The notes beneath the pieces are model-generated. The model was given only the letters and a program-made list of their open reading frames with translations. It was not told the origin of the DNA and ran no database searches. A program made the position numbers and the translations under genes. 64,000 nt of DNA from NCBI RefSeq assembly GCF_000686025.1, contig NZ_JMLQ01000002.1, positions 1-64,000 of the forward strand, written 5' to 3'. Source of the DNA: Rhodococcus sp. UNC23MFCrub1.1. Its GTDB lineage: Bacteria > Actinomycetota > Actinomycetes > Mycobacteriales > Mycobacteriaceae. The first letter of the stretch is position 1; every line of letters begins with the position of its first letter. This document shows, one piece after another, positions 16,085-25,019 of the stretch.

Positions 16085-17124
16085 GGATTGCGTCGGCCGA
16101 GCACCGCGGCGACGCCGCCGCCGACGGCACCGAGTGCGAGAGCGGTGGGGACGCCGATCTTGGCGGCCTTGCGGCCGGTGCGGAAGTCGCGGATCTCCCA
16201 CCCGCGGTTCTTCGCGAGCTCGCGCAGGTCCGCGTCGGGATTGACCGCGACGGCCGTCCCGACGAGGGACAGCATCGGCACGTCGTTGTGGCTGTCGGAG
16301 TAGGCGGTGCAGCGTCGCAGGTCGAGGCCCTCGCGCACGGCGAGGGTCCGCACGGCGTGGGCCTTGCCGCGACCGTGCAGGATGTCGCCGACGAGGCGCC
16401 CGGTGAAGACGCCGTCCTTGCTCTCGGCGACGGTGCCCAACGCGCCGGTCAGGCCGAGGCGTTTGGCGATGATGGACGCCAGCTCCACCGGGGTGGCGGT
16501 GACGAGCCACACCTGCTGGCCGGCGTCGAGGTGCATCTGCGCGAGAGCACGGGTGCCGGCCCAGATGCGGTCGGCGATGATCTCGTCGAAGATCTCCTCG
16601 CCGAGCCGCACGATCTCCGCGGTCGAGCGGCCCTCGACGAAGGACAGTGCCTTCTCGCGGCCGGTGCTGACGTCGCCCAGGTTCTCCTTGCCGCTCACCC
16701 GGAACTTGATCTGCTGCCAGGCGAACTCGGAGACGTCCTTGGACGTGAAGTACTTGCGGGCCGCGAGCCCGCGGGCGAAGTGGATGATCGACGCGCCCTG
16801 CACCATCGTGTTGTCGACGTCGAAGAACGCGGCGGCAGTGAGATCACGCGGAACCGTACTGACGTGGTCGTCGGCGGCCTCGGCGCTCTCGGCCTGCAGC
16901 GCGATGGCGGCATCGGCGCTCGCCTCGCCGGCGAGCTTGGCGCGGATCTGGGCGGCGGTGGGGCCGAGGGGATTGCGGATCCGTCGACGGACCTGCTTCT
17001 CGGCCGCCTCCGGGTCGACGAGTCGACGTTCCCGCGACTCGTCCATCACCTCGGGCGACTCGGTGAGTTCCGAATCGGGCGTGACAGCAGCATGTGCGTC
17101 GTCCGGATCATGCTGATCGGGCAC
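16081..17124 (-). CDS. HAD-IB phosphatase (SerB1-like) with C-terminal hydrophobic segment
   Basis: A 347-residue protein of the haloacid-dehalogenase superfamily, subclass IB. The catalytic '[11 protein letters not shown]' has nucleophile Asp102 and acid Asp104. 'LVTATPVEL' (motif II) and '[12 protein letters not shown]' (motif IV, metal ligands) follow. Family members include phosphoserine and lysophosphatidate phosphatases; the acyltransferase nearby hints at a lipid substrate. The last 25 residues are hydrophobic ('[17 protein letters not shown]'), suggesting membrane attachment. The first 90 residues are acidic and probably disordered. GGGGAGG eight bases before GTG 17124 decides the start. 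It forms an operon with the CrtI-like gene. Confidence 0.88.
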   Translation of the reverse strand: MPDQHDPDDAHAAVTPDSELTESPEVMDESRERRLVDPEAAEKQVRRRIRNPLGPTAAQIRAKLAGEASADAAIALQAESAEAADDHVSTVPRDLTAAAFFDVDNTMVQGASIIHFARGLAARKYFTSKDVSEFAWQQIKFRVSGKENLGDVSTGREKALSFVEGRSTAEIVRLGEEIFDEIIADRIWAGTRALAQMHLDAGQQVWLVTATPVELASIIAKRLGLTGALGTVAESKDGVFTGRLVGDILHGRGKAHAVRTLAVREGLDLRRCTAYSDSHNDVPMLSLVGTAVAVNPDADLRELAKNRGWEIRDFRTGRKAAKIGVPTALALGAVGGGVAAVLGRRNP

Positions 17125-17226
17125 GGTGCACCTCCCCACCTCGACCGGTCGTCCCACGGGCGCGGGCCGTCCCGGTCCTGCCGATCCACCCTAACCGCGT
17201 GCGCGAGGCGGTGAGACACTCGACTC

Positions 17227-17487
17227 ATGACCAGCCCGGTACGCACCGTGACGTTGCTGACACGCGCCGGATGCGGGGCGTGCGACGCCGCCCTGCGCGT
17301 GCTCGTTCCCCTGTGTGCGGAGTACGGCGTGGCCTGCGAGTCGGTCGACGTCGACGCGGTGGCCGCGCAGGACCCTGACCTGCGGGCGGAGTACGGGGAC
17401 CGGCTGCCGGTGGTGCTGCTGGACGGCCGCGAACACAGCTACTGGGACGTCGACGTGCCCCGGCTGCGGCGCGATCTGGAGAACTGA
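17227..17487 (+). CDS. Glutaredoxin-like thiol-disulfide protein (Rv0508-like)
   Basis: An 86-residue thioredoxin-fold protein with the redox motif 'RAGCGACDAAL' (Cys-Gly-Ala-Cys at about 16-19), the cis-Pro region 'DRLPVVLLDGREH' and a C-terminal helix. It belongs to the DUF836/glutaredoxin-2-like group. M. tuberculosis has Rv0508 in the same place, directly before hemA. A role in keeping a cytosolic partner reduced, possibly the glutamyl-tRNA reductase thiol, is only an inference from position. A 200-bp gap separates it from rex. Confidence 0.88.
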   Translation: MTSPVRTVTLLTRAGCGACDAALRVLVPLCAEYGVACESVDVDAVAAQDPDLRAEYGDRLPVVLLDGREHSYWDVDVPRLRRDLEN

Positions 17488-17575
17488 CCCGGGCCGCTCG
17501 TCACCGTCGGTGCGCGCGGCCGTCGGATCACCGGGCGCGGGATCGTACTACACGGGTCGGCGACTTTGTTCATCC

Positions 17576-17598
17576 CTCCACGAGAGGTTACCGTGGAG
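17576..17598. other. Small dyad in the rex upstream region
   Basis: CTCCACG / CGTGGAG around nine bases, about 90 bases before rex. It does not match the known Rex operator (TGTGAA...TTCACA). It could be an mRNA hairpin or an unrelated operator. Confidence 0.3.
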
Positions 17599-17687
17599 AG
17601 AAGAAAGGGGTCGGCGACGAACCCTGCGTCACAGGTACCACGGTCCTGTGCGTGGCCCGCCGATCCTCGGATGACCGTGGAGACCGC

Positions 17688-18569
17688 ATGCCTGTCATCA
17701 GGCGTGCCGTCGGACGAGGAGCCTTCGACGTGACCTCACAACGCCGCCTGCCCGGCGTCGGTATCGCGCGCTCCGGCGCGGTGTCCGACTCCGGCCGCGA
17801 CGGTGGTGCTGTGTCTCGTGACGGTGGTGCGGTCTCTCGCGCTGTGCCCCAGGCTACGGTCACCCGATTCGCGGGGTATCTCCGGGTACTGAGTTCGCTG
17901 ACCGACACCCGAGTGATGATCGTCTCGAGCGAGGACCTCGCGACGGCCGCCGGGGTCGGTTCGGCCACGCTGCGCAAGGACCTCTCGTTCCTCGGCCCGA
18001 TGGGTGTTCGCGGAGTGGGATACGACGTCGCTCGCCTGCGGGCGCGCATCGAGCTGGCGCTCGGTCTGGATCGCGGTCACCGCGTCGTGCTGGTGGGCAC
18101 CGGCAACCTCGGCACCGCACTGGTCGGGTACGACGGGTTCAGTCGTCGCGGTTTCACGATGGTCGCCCTGTTCGACAGCGATCCGGCCGTCGTGGGCCGC
18201 GAGATCACCGTCGGCAACGCCGACGACGGTTACTCGCAGCTCACCGTTCTGCACGTCGATCGGCTGGTCGAGGTCGCCGCCGAGCTCGGCGCCACCGTCG
18301 GCGTCGTCGCCACGCCGGACGCTGCCGCCCAGTCCGCCGTCGACGCCCTCGTCGAGGCCGACATCGACTGCATCCTCAGTTTCGCGTCCACCGATCCGGT
18401 GACCCCCCCGCACGTCGATCTCCGCCGCGTCGATCTCGCCGTGGAGCTGCAGGTCCTCTCGTTCGCGAACGCCCACAAGGCACCGCGCATCCGTCCCGCC
18501 CGCCCGGTCTGTCGTGATCCCCGGACGGTCACCCCCGCTAGTAGAAACGGATCGGTGATAGCACCGTGA
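17688..18569 (+). CDS. rex: Redox-sensing transcriptional repressor Rex
   Basis: A 293-residue repressor that senses the NADH/NAD+ ratio. The N-terminal winged helix is about 60-115 ('[13 protein letters not shown]', '[25 protein letters not shown]', 'GVRGVGYDV'). The Rossmann domain begins '[14 protein letters not shown]' (about 128-141) and contains 'MVALFDSDP' and '[12 protein letters not shown]'. GGAG five bases before the ATG supports the start. The first 55 residues are a family-unlike extension with a duplicated heptapeptide. The rex-hemA overlap matches the rex-hemACD operon known from Streptomyces; M. tuberculosis lacks rex here. It probably also controls respiratory genes elsewhere. 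Confidence 0.92.
   Translation: MPVIRRAVGRGAFDVTSQRRLPGVGIARSGAVSDSGRDGGAVSRDGGAVSRAVPQATVTRFAGYLRVLSSLTDTRVMIVSSEDLATAAGVGSATLRKDLSFLGPMGVRGVGYDVARLRARIELALGLDRGHRVVLVGTGNLGTALVGYDGFSRRGFTMVALFDSDPAVVGREITVGNADDGYSQLTVLHVDRLVEVAAELGATVGVVATPDAAAQSAVDALVEADIDCILSFASTDPVTPPHVDLRRVDLAVELQVLSFANAHKAPRIRPARPVCRDPRTVTPASRNGSVIAP
17796..17837 (+). repeat. 21-bp tandem duplication in rex
   Basis: Two 21-bp units, in frame, code 'RDGGAVS' twice (residues 37-50) in the extension before the DNA-binding domain. Confidence 0.75.
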
Positions 18570-19960
18570 GTGTCCTTCTCCTCGGGATTTCGCATCGAAG
18601 CGCTCCCGTCTCGGTGCTCGAACGTATCGCCGTCAGCGACACGGAACGCCCGAAACTGACCGACGAGATCATGATGTCGCCGCATGTCTCCGAGGTCATG
18701 ATCGTCTCGACGTGCAACCGCGTCGAGGTGTACGCGGTGGTCGACGCCTTCCACGGCGCCCTGACCGATCTCGGTGCACTGTTGTCCGAGCACTCCGGTC
18801 TCGAGCTCGCCGAGCTCACGAAGTACGCCTACGTGCGCTACAGCGAGGCCGCGGCCGAGCACCTGTTCGCCGTCGCCGGCGGACTCGACTCGATGGTGAT
18901 CGGTGAGCAGCAGATCCTCGGGCAGATCCGTGCCGCCTACGCGGCGTCGGACGCTCAGCAGGCATCGGGCCGCGCGCTCCACGAGCTGGCGCAGCAGGCG
19001 CTGCGCGTGGGCAAGAAGGTCCACTCCGAGACGGGCATCGACAAGGCGGGAGCCTCCGTGGTCTCCGTCGCGCTCGATCGCGCCTCCGACGTGCTCGGTG
19101 GTCTCGCGGGCAAGAAGGCCGTCGTGCTCGGCGCCGGCGCGATGGGCGGTCTCTCCGTCGCTCATCTGACGCGCACCGGCATCGGCAGCATCGCGGTCGC
19201 CAACCGCACCCAGAGCCGCGCGCAGCACCTGTCCGAGACCGCGGCCTCGGGCGGCGTGACGTCGTTCGCGATCACACTCGACCAGCTCTCCGCGACGGTG
19301 GCGGACGCCGACATCCTCGTCACCTGTACCGGTGCGGTGGGTGCCGTCGTGACCATCGCCGACGCCCATCGTGCGCTCGCCCAGCGCGACACGCAGGCTC
19401 GCCCGCTGGTGATCTGCGACCTGGGCCTGCCTCGCGACGTCGAGCACGCCGTCGCCGGCCTGCCCGGCGTGACCGTCCTGGACATGGAGTCGCTGCAGCA
19501 CGATCCCGCGGCCGGCGCCGCGGCGTCCGACGAGCGTGCGGCCCGCGACATCGTGGCCGCCGAGCTCGCCTCCTACCTGTCCGGACAGCGCCTCGCCGAG
19601 GTCACCCCGACCGTCACGGCGCTGCGTCAGCGGGCCGCCGAGGTCGTCGAGTCGGAGCTCATGCGGCTCGACTCACGACTGCCCGATCTGGCCGACCCGC
19701 AGCGCGACGAGGTGGCCCGCACCGTGCGCCGCGTCGTCGACAAGCTGCTGCACGCGCCCACCGTGCGCGTGAAGCAGCTGGCCACCACGCCGGGCGGCGA
19801 CTCCTACGCCGAGGCGCTCCGGGAGCTCTTCGAGCTCTCGCCGAGCACGGTTCAGGCCGTCGCGTCGCCGATGGAGGTCGCCACCGCCGTCGACACGGAC
19901 AATCCCACCGCCGCCCTCGCGGACGACTTCACCCTCTCCCACGAGCGGGGTACGGAATGA
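18566..19960 (+). CDS. hemA: Glutamyl-tRNA reductase
   Basis: First committed step of the C5 heme pathway: NADPH-dependent reduction of glutamyl-tRNA(Glu) to glutamate-1-semialdehyde. It has 464 residues. The catalytic Cys50 is in '[12 protein letters not shown]', the substrate loop has '[15 protein letters not shown]', and the NADPH motif is '[13 protein letters not shown]'. The C-terminal dimerisation helices are present. The GTG start overlaps the rex stop, so rex and hemA are co-translated, and hemA overlaps hemC by ATGA. Control by Rex and redox state is likely from this arrangement. Confidence 0.97.
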   Translation: MSVLLLGISHRSAPVSVLERIAVSDTERPKLTDEIMMSPHVSEVMIVSTCNRVEVYAVVDAFHGALTDLGALLSEHSGLELAELTKYAYVRYSEAAAEHLFAVAGGLDSMVIGEQQILGQIRAAYAASDAQQASGRALHELAQQALRVGKKVHSETGIDKAGASVVSVALDRASDVLGGLAGKKAVVLGAGAMGGLSVAHLTRTGIGSIAVANRTQSRAQHLSETAASGGVTSFAITLDQLSATVADADILVTCTGAVGAVVTIADAHRALAQRDTQARPLVICDLGLPRDVEHAVAGLPGVTVLDMESLQHDPAAGAAASDERAARDIVAAELASYLSGQRLAEVTPTVTALRQRAAEVVESELMRLDSRLPDLADPQRDEVARTVRRVVDKLLHAPTVRVKQLATTPGGDSYAEALRELFELSPSTVQAVASPMEVATAVDTDNPTAALADDFTLSHERGTE

Positions 19961-20988
19961 TCGCGAACGCCGCTGCGCTGGGTGATCGCGTGGTGCGTAT
20001 CGGTACCCGCGGCAGCCTGCTCGCCACGACGCAGGCCGAGACCGTCCGCGCTGCCATCACGGCCGCCGGTGTCCGCACCGAGCTGGTCGTCGTGACCACC
20101 GCGGGCGACAAGTCGGCCGCACCGGTGCAGGAGATCGGCGTGGGCGTCTTCACCGCCGCCCTCCGGGAAGCATTGGCGGACAAGACCATCGACGTCGCCG
20201 TGCACTCCTACAAGGATCTTCCGACGGCGGAGGACGAGCGTTTCACCATCGGCGCGATCCCGCAGCGCGAGGACGCGCGTGACGCCCTGGTGGCGCGCGA
20301 CGGACTGGTGCTCGGCGAACTGCCCGCCGGTTCCACCGTCGGCACGTCCGCACCGCGGCGTATCGCCCAGCTGCGCGCACTCGGCCTCGGCCTGGACGTG
20401 CAGCCCCTGCGCGGCAACCTCGACACTCGCATCGGCAAGGTCACCAAGGGTGAGCTCGACGCCGTCGTCGTGGCCCGTGCCGGACTGGCGCGGATCGACC
20501 GTCTGGACGTCGTCACCGAGGCTCTCGAGCCGGTGCAGTTCCTGCCGGCTCCCGCTCAGGGGGCACTCGCAGTGGAGTGCCGCTCCGACGACCACGATCT
20601 GGCCTCCGTGCTCGCGACCCTCGACGATCCCGCGGCGCGCGCCTCGGTGACGGCGGAGCGGGCCCTGCTCGCCGAGCTCGAGGCCGGTTGCACCGCTCCG
20701 GTCGGGGCCATCGCCGAGGTCGTCGAATCCATCGACGAGGACGGCCGAGTCTTCGAGGAACTGTCCCTGCGCGGCTGCGCCGCCGCGGTGGACGGCTCCG
20801 ACGTGATCCGAGCCTCCGCAGTGGGGCCCGTCGACGACGCCGACGGCATCGGCCGCCGTGTCGCCCGTGAACTTCTCGAACTCGGCGCCCGAGACCTGGT
20901 CGCCGTCACCGAGCCCTCCAGTTCGTCCACCGCCGCCTCGACCCAGAGACCGGGCGGTACCGAGAAAGGCGAGTCGATCGATGCGTGA
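19957..20988 (+). CDS. hemC: Porphobilinogen deaminase (hydroxymethylbilane synthase)
   Basis: Joins four porphobilinogen units into hydroxymethylbilane. At 343 residues it is slightly longer than usual because of a Ser/Thr-rich C-terminal tail. '[14 protein letters not shown]' starts the fold, catalytic Asp87 is in 'HSYKDLPT', and Cys245 in '[10 protein letters not shown]' carries the dipyrromethane cofactor. It overlaps hemA by four bases. A 69-residue ORF starts inside its last codons. Confidence 0.97.
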   Translation: MIANAAALGDRVVRIGTRGSLLATTQAETVRAAITAAGVRTELVVVTTAGDKSAAPVQEIGVGVFTAALREALADKTIDVAVHSYKDLPTAEDERFTIGAIPQREDARDALVARDGLVLGELPAGSTVGTSAPRRIAQLRALGLGLDVQPLRGNLDTRIGKVTKGELDAVVVARAGLARIDRLDVVTEALEPVQFLPAPAQGALAVECRSDDHDLASVLATLDDPAARASVTAERALLAELEAGCTAPVGAIAEVVESIDEDGRVFEELSLRGCAAAVDGSDVIRASAVGPVDDADGIGRRVARELLELGARDLVAVTEPSSSSTAASTQRPGGTEKGESIDA

Positions 20989-21190
20989 GCAGAGGGCGCT
21001 GAGCGTCGTCGGGACCGCGAGCCGACACAGACGTGGCGGCCTGCCCGGGCGACGCGTGACACCCCGTCCGGGACGGTACGAGCGCATCGCCACATCGCGG
21101 TTGATCCCCAAGCGGGGTCCCGCCACCGAGATCGAGATCCGCTTCCGCGACAAGTACGCGGAACAGACTGCACTGGAGAACGAATCATGA
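20981..21190 (+). CDS. Putative 69-residue basic protein between hemC and hemD
   Basis: An open frame of 69 residues beginning '[11 protein letters not shown]', rich in Arg (about 20%), ending '[16 protein letters not shown]'. Its ATG overlaps the last bases of hemC and its stop overlaps the hemD ATG by ATGA, so it fills the 198-bp spacer exactly. Third-codon GC is fairly high but less than in the flanking genes. GAAAGG lies about 10 bases upstream. I recognise no family. It may be a real coupled gene, or merely a translated spacer that keeps ribosomes moving from hemC to hemD. Confidence 0.42.
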   Translation: MREQRALSVVGTASRHRRGGLPGRRVTPRPGRYERIATSRLIPKRGPATEIEIRFRDKYAEQTALENES

Positions 21191-22749
21191 GCCGAGTCCG
21201 CAAGAACACCCCGGGACGGATCCTGTTCGTGGGATCCGGACCGGGCGACCCGGCCCTGCTCACCGTCCGGGCGAGGGACGCGCTGGCGATCGCCGAGATG
21301 GCCTTCACCGATCCCGACGTCGACAAGGGTGTCATCGCCCTGGTGGGCACCGCAGTCCCGGCCGACGCCGAGACGGGCGAGAACGGCGTGGACGTGCGTC
21401 CGGCGCTCGGCGAGCCCGCCGAGGTGGCCAAGACGCTGGTCGCCGAGGCGAAGAACGGCCACGACGTGGTGCGGCTCGTCTCGGGTGATCCGCTGACCAC
21501 CGACTCCGTCATCGCCGAGGTCACCGCCGTGGCGCGGACCCAGGTGCAGTTCGAGGTCGTTCCCGGCCTTCCCGCGGGGTCCGCGGTGCCGAGCTACGCC
21601 GGCATGGCACTGGGCTCCGAGCACACCGAGGCGGACGTCCGGGGCGACGTCGACTGGGCGTCGCTCGCCGCGGCACCCGGACCGCTCGTCCTGCACGCGA
21701 CGTCCGGCCACCTCGCCGAGACCGCCAGTGCGCTCGTCGAGCACGGCCTGGCCCCGCAGACGCCTGTCGCCATCACCGTCCGCGGTACGACGCGTCAGCA
21801 GCGCACCGTCGAGGCGACCCTCGCGACGCTGAACGACGCGGGATCCGAGCTCGTGGGATCACTCATCGTCACGGTCGGCAAGGTCGTCTCGCAGCGCAGC
21901 CGGATGTCCTGGTGGGAGAGCCGCGCGCTGTACGGCTGGACCGTCCTCGTGCCCCGCACCAAGGACCAGGCCGGCGAGATGAGCGAGCGCCTGGTGACGC
22001 ACGGCGCCATCCCCATCGAGGTGCCGACCATCGCCGTCGAGCCCCCGCGCAGCCCCGCTCAGATGGAGCGCTCGGTCAAGGGCCTCGTGGACGGCCGCTA
22101 CCAGTGGGTCGTCTTCACCTCCACCAACGCGGTGCGCGCGGTGTGGGAGAAGTTCGAGGAGTTCGGACTCGACGCTCGCGCGTTCTCCGGCGTCAAGATC
22201 GCCTGCGTCGGCGAAGCGACGGCCGAGAAGGTCCGCTCGTTCGGCATCAACCCCGAGCTCGTCCCGTCCGGCGAGCAGAGTTCCACAGGGCTGCTCGAGG
22301 ACTTCCCGCCGTACGACGAGGTCTTCGACCCCGTCAACCGGGTCCTGCTGCCGCGCGCCGACATCGCGACCGAGACTCTCGCCGAGGGCCTCCGCGAGCG
22401 CGGCTGGGAGATCGACGACGTCACCGCGTACCGCACGGTGCGCGCTGCGCCGCCGGCCGCCGAGACCCGCGAGATGATCAAGACCGGCGGCTTCGACGCC
22501 GTGTGCTTCACGTCGAGCTCCACCGTGCGCAACCTCGTCGGCATCGCCGGCAAGCCGCACGCGCGCACCCTCGTGGCGTGCATCGGACCGAAGACCGCCG
22601 AGACGGCCGTCGAGTTCGGCCTGCGTGTCGACGTGCAGCCCGAGACGGCTCAGGTCGGACCGCTGGTCGAGGCACTGGCCGAGCACGCTGCACGACTGCG
22701 CGCCGAGGGTGCACTGCCGCCTCCGCGCAAGAAGTCTCGTAGGCGCTGA
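21187..22749 (+). CDS. hemD: Fused uroporphyrinogen-III methyltransferase-like / uroporphyrinogen-III synthase
   Basis: A 520-residue fusion. The N-terminal half (about 10-245) looks like the tetrapyrrole methylase fold: 'ILFVGSGPGDPALLTVRA', 'VVRLVSGDPL', 'EVVPGLPAGSAVPSYAG'. The C-terminal half (about 255-505) is uroporphyrinogen-III synthase, which closes hydroxymethylbilane with D-ring inversion: 'VLVPRTKDQAGEMSERL', 'VVFTSTNAVRAVWEK', 'CFTSSSTVRNLVG', 'CIGPKTAETA'. Fusions of this kind (Rv0511) are normal in Mycobacteriales. Whether the methylase half makes siroheme precursor is not clear. The gene follows the 69-residue ORF with ATGA overlap. A 44-bp hairpin follows its stop by five bases. 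Confidence 0.95.
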   Translation: MSRVRKNTPGRILFVGSGPGDPALLTVRARDALAIAEMAFTDPDVDKGVIALVGTAVPADAETGENGVDVRPALGEPAEVAKTLVAEAKNGHDVVRLVSGDPLTTDSVIAEVTAVARTQVQFEVVPGLPAGSAVPSYAGMALGSEHTEADVRGDVDWASLAAAPGPLVLHATSGHLAETASALVEHGLAPQTPVAITVRGTTRQQRTVEATLATLNDAGSELVGSLIVTVGKVVSQRSRMSWWESRALYGWTVLVPRTKDQAGEMSERLVTHGAIPIEVPTIAVEPPRSPAQMERSVKGLVDGRYQWVVFTSTNAVRAVWEKFEEFGLDARAFSGVKIACVGEATAEKVRSFGINPELVPSGEQSSTGLLEDFPPYDEVFDPVNRVLLPRADIATETLAEGLRERGWEIDDVTAYRTVRAAPPAAETREMIKTGGFDAVCFTSSSTVRNLVGIAGKPHARTLVACIGPKTAETAVEFGLRVDVQPETAQVGPLVEALAEHAARLRAEGALPPPRKKSRRR

Positions 22750-22754
22750 CCCGC

Positions 22755-22798
22755 CCGTGCGCCCTTTGCGCATCCAGGGATACGCAAAGGGCGCACGG
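22755..22798. repeat. 44-bp structured hairpin, copy 1
   Basis: Two 21-base arms around two bases, starting CCGTGCGCCC and ending GGGCGCACGG, with one internal mismatch. The same 21-2-21 design lies at 48482-48525, with two paired compensatory changes between the copies. It sits between hemD and hemB on the same strand, five bases past the hemD stop, without a T run. Confidence 0.8.
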
Positions 22799-22818
22799 CC
22801 GAACGAAGTGAGGGTTCC

Positions 22819-23793
22819 GTGTTCCCCGTAGACCGTCCCCGGCGACTGCGTCGTACCCCAGCCATCCGCCGGTTGGTGGCGGAGACGTCGCTCGAACCGC
22901 GGCACCTCGTGCTGCCGATGTTCGTGGCCGACGGCCTCGATGCCCCGCGCGAGATCAGCTCCATGCCGGGCGTCGTCCAGCACACCCTGGACTCGCTGTC
23001 CGCCGCTGCCGACGAGGCCGTGCGGGCCGGAGTCGGCGGTCTGATGCTCTTCGGGGTTCCACGTCCGGAGGACAAGGACGGACAGGGATCGATGGCCTCG
23101 GATCCCGACGGCATCCTGAACACAGGTCTGCGTCGGCTCCGAGACGACCTCGGCGACAGCACCGTCCTGATGGCGGACACGTGCCTCGACGAGTTCACCG
23201 ACCACGGTCACTGCGGCGTCCTCGCCGCGGACGGCAGCGTCGACAACGACGCGACGCTGGTGCGCTACGTGGACATGGCTGTGGCGCAGGCGGAATCGGG
23301 CGCTCACCTGCTCGGCCCGAGCGGCATGATGGACGGGCAGATCGGCGCGATCCGCGAGGGCCTCGACACCGCCGGATTCGCCGACGTGGGCCAGCTGGCC
23401 TACACGGCGAAGTACGCCTCCGCGTTCTACGGCCCGTTCCGCGAGGCCGTCGGGTCGACGTTGCGCGGCGATCGCCGGACCTATCAGCAGGATTCGGCCA
23501 ATCGGCGCGAGTCGATGCGCGAACTCGACCTCGACATCGCCGAGGGTGCCGACATGGTGATGGTGAAGCCCGCGATGAGCTACCTCGACATCCTGCGCGA
23601 CGTGGCCGACGCGTCACCCGTGCCCGTCGCCGCTTATCAGATCTCTGGGGAGTACGCGATGATCACCGCCGCCGCGCAGAACGGGTGGATCGACCGCGAC
23701 GCGGCGATCATGGAGTCCGTCACCAGTATTCGCCGAGCCGGCGCCGACATCGTCCTCACCTACTGGGCCACCGAGATCGCGACGCGGCTGTGA
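22819..23793 (+). CDS. hemB: Delta-aminolevulinic acid dehydratase (porphobilinogen synthase)
   Basis: Condenses two 5-aminolevulinate molecules to porphobilinogen. At 324 residues it has the family size. The Schiff-base Lys residues are in '[16 protein letters not shown]' and '[12 protein letters not shown]'. The metal-loop sequence is '[14 protein letters not shown]': one Cys of the zinc-type triple-Cys site is replaced by Asp, which fits the actinobacterial form and suggests different metal use. The GTG start has GTGAGGG six to ten bases upstream. It overlaps the next membrane gene by GTGA. A hairpin lies between hemD and this gene, so expression may be partly separate. Confidence 0.97.
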   Translation: MFPVDRPRRLRRTPAIRRLVAETSLEPRHLVLPMFVADGLDAPREISSMPGVVQHTLDSLSAAADEAVRAGVGGLMLFGVPRPEDKDGQGSMASDPDGILNTGLRRLRDDLGDSTVLMADTCLDEFTDHGHCGVLAADGSVDNDATLVRYVDMAVAQAESGAHLLGPSGMMDGQIGAIREGLDTAGFADVGQLAYTAKYASAFYGPFREAVGSTLRGDRRTYQQDSANRRESMRELDLDIAEGADMVMVKPAMSYLDILRDVADASPVPVAAYQISGEYAMITAAAQNGWIDRDAAIMESVTSIRRAGADIVLTYWATEIATRL

Positions 23794-24473
23794 ACGACCA
23801 GCGCCCGGGCGGCAACCCGGAGGACCCTCGCCACGACCCCCACGATCCGCAGGGTCAGCCGCAGTGGGGTCAGCAGCCGCAGTGGGGTCAGCAGCCGCAG
23901 TGGGGTCAGCAGCCGCAGGGCAACTGGCACCCCGAGGGTCTGCCCCCGAGCGCGATGCAGCCGATGCGGTCACCGGAGAACAGCGAGGCGCCGGTCGACA
24001 TCGAGACGGCGCGCCACCTGTGGTTCGGCGTGATCGGCATCGGTCTGCTCTCGATGCTCATCGGGCTCTACTCCCTGTTCACCGATCGTGACGCCTTTCT
24101 CGACGCGTTCCTGACGGACCTCGAGGCGCAGGACCCGTCGTTGGCACTGCCGCCCGAGACCGCGGACACCGTGCTCGTCGTGGCCATGGTGTTGTCGTTG
24201 ATCGTCGGGGTGCTGATCGCTGGGCTCGTCCTCCTGGTGGTGCGGAAGATGCGGGCCGGGAAGCTCTGGGCGCGCGCGGTTCTCACGGCGATCGGCGTGG
24301 TCATCGTCGTCACCACGATTCCCACGCTGTTCGGCCTCGGTTCCGGAGGCGCGATCGCCCTGGTCACCGCGGTGCTCGGGATCCTGCAGGCCGTCGCGGC
24401 CGCGGGTGCGGTGTATCTGATGCATCGACGCGAGTCGTCGGAGTACTTCCTCTCCCGGAGATCACCGCGCTGA
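23790..24473 (+). CDS. Membrane protein with Gln/Pro/Trp repeat tail, function unknown
   Basis: A 227-residue protein. Residues 1-55 are hydrophilic and contain three copies of 'QPQWGQ', typical of cytoplasmic disordered tails in actinobacterial membrane proteins. Four hydrophobic segments follow: '[20 protein letters not shown]', '[22 protein letters not shown]', '[20 protein letters not shown]' and '[22 protein letters not shown]'. The GTG start overlaps the hemB stop. No known domain is recognised. Its partner may be heme metabolism only by position. Confidence 0.82.
   Translation: MNDQRPGGNPEDPRHDPHDPQGQPQWGQQPQWGQQPQWGQQPQGNWHPEGLPPSAMQPMRSPENSEAPVDIETARHLWFGVIGIGLLSMLIGLYSLFTDRDAFLDAFLTDLEAQDPSLALPPETADTVLVVAMVLSLIVGVLIAGLVLLVVRKMRAGKLWARAVLTAIGVVIVVTTIPTLFGLGSGGAIALVTAVLGILQAVAAAGAVYLMHRRESSEYFLSRRSPR
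23856..23918 (+). repeat. 18-bp tandem repeat coding QPQWGQ
   Basis: Three near-identical 18-bp units plus a half unit, in frame, in the N-terminal tail of the membrane protein gene. Confidence 0.85.
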
Positions 24474-24562
24474 CCTGCGACACGCCGTGACAGATGTGAC
24501 CTGAGTTACAGAAGTGGCGTTATGGTTCTGACGATCGGACACACCCTGATCGGAGGATCTTC

Positions 24563-24700
24563 ATGACCCCACGACAGACGGTCGGGCACGACGCCAACGA
24601 CCGCCGCAACCCTCTCGCCGAGGTGTTCGCCCTGCTGCTCCTGACGTCTGCCGTGGTGGTGGTCGTCCTCGTCGTCGCCAGCGGCTTCTCGGGCGCCTGA
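24563..24700 (+). CDS. 45-residue single-span membrane protein
   Basis: A small ORF with GGAGG seven bases before its ATG. The peptide has a polar start ('MTPRQTVGHDANDRRNPL') and one transmembrane stretch of about 20 Leu/Val/Ala residues ending 'VVASGFSGA'. Codon use is typical (GC-rich third positions). An intrinsic terminator follows. I do not recognise a family. A TATGGT sequence about 36 bases upstream of the ATG could be its -10 box. It is probably real because signal, start and terminator all fit. Confidence 0.65.
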   Translation: MTPRQTVGHDANDRRNPLAEVFALLLLTSAVVVVVLVVASGFSGA

Positions 24701-24712
24701 GACGCCCGTCCT

Positions 24713-24733
24713 GCCTGGTCAGGCTGTCTTTTT
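24713..24733 (+). terminator. Intrinsic terminator after the 45-residue gene
   Basis: GCCTG-GT-CAGGC followed by TGTCTTTTT, one of the few hairpins in this window with a clear T run. Confidence 0.6.
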
Positions 24734-24796
24734 GCGTCAAACATCGATCGGTGTATCGTGACCACTGTCACAAGCATTCTGATCAGTACGGAGACA

Positions 24797-24967
24797 GTGT
24801 TGCCCGCCGATTTCTCCTCCACCTCCGCCGGTTCCACGGCGCCTCGCACTCGTATGCAGACCGTCGAGTGCAGCAGTGGCCGACGTGAGTTGTGGTTGCT
24901 CGCCATCGTGCTGATCACGGGCATCCTCATGGCTGCCGCAGTGCTTCTGCCGGCCGTCCTCACCTGA
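24797..24967 (+). CDS. 56-residue single-span membrane protein
   Basis: A small ORF starting at GTG, with ACGGAG six bases upstream. A Ser/Thr-rich start is followed by 'RRELWLLAIVLITGILMAA', a single membrane span, and a short tail ending 'PAVLT'. It lies between two terminators, so it has its own transcript, probably from the stretch 24735-24796, which contains several TGTGAC/GTCAC-like words. Start alternatives are the GTG further upstream at 24758 and an internal ATG. No family is recognised. Confidence 0.55.
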   Translation: MLPADFSSTSAGSTAPRTRMQTVECSSGRRELWLLAIVLITGILMAAAVLLPAVLT

Positions 24968-24972
24968 TCGAG

Positions 24973-25004
24973 AGACGCCTGGACTCCACCGTGTGGAGGC
25001 GTCT
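24973..25004. terminator. Hairpin after the 56-residue gene
   Basis: AGACGCCT / AGGCGTCT with an inner CTCCAC-CGT-GTGGAG stem, followed by TT. Ends five bases past the small gene and lies 15 bases before the next start. Confidence 0.6.
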
Positions 25005-25019
25005 TGGCAGGATGGTCGA

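Noticed and set aside
17488..17687. Rex operator upstream of rex
   Set aside because: No TGTGAA/TTCACA pair is present; only TTTGTTCATC, a poor half-site, and an unrelated dyad.
22819..23793. Defective HemB because one zinc Cys is replaced by Asp
   Set aside because: The catalytic Lys residues and overall length are intact, and Cys-to-Asp changes in this loop are known in HemB proteins that use other metals.
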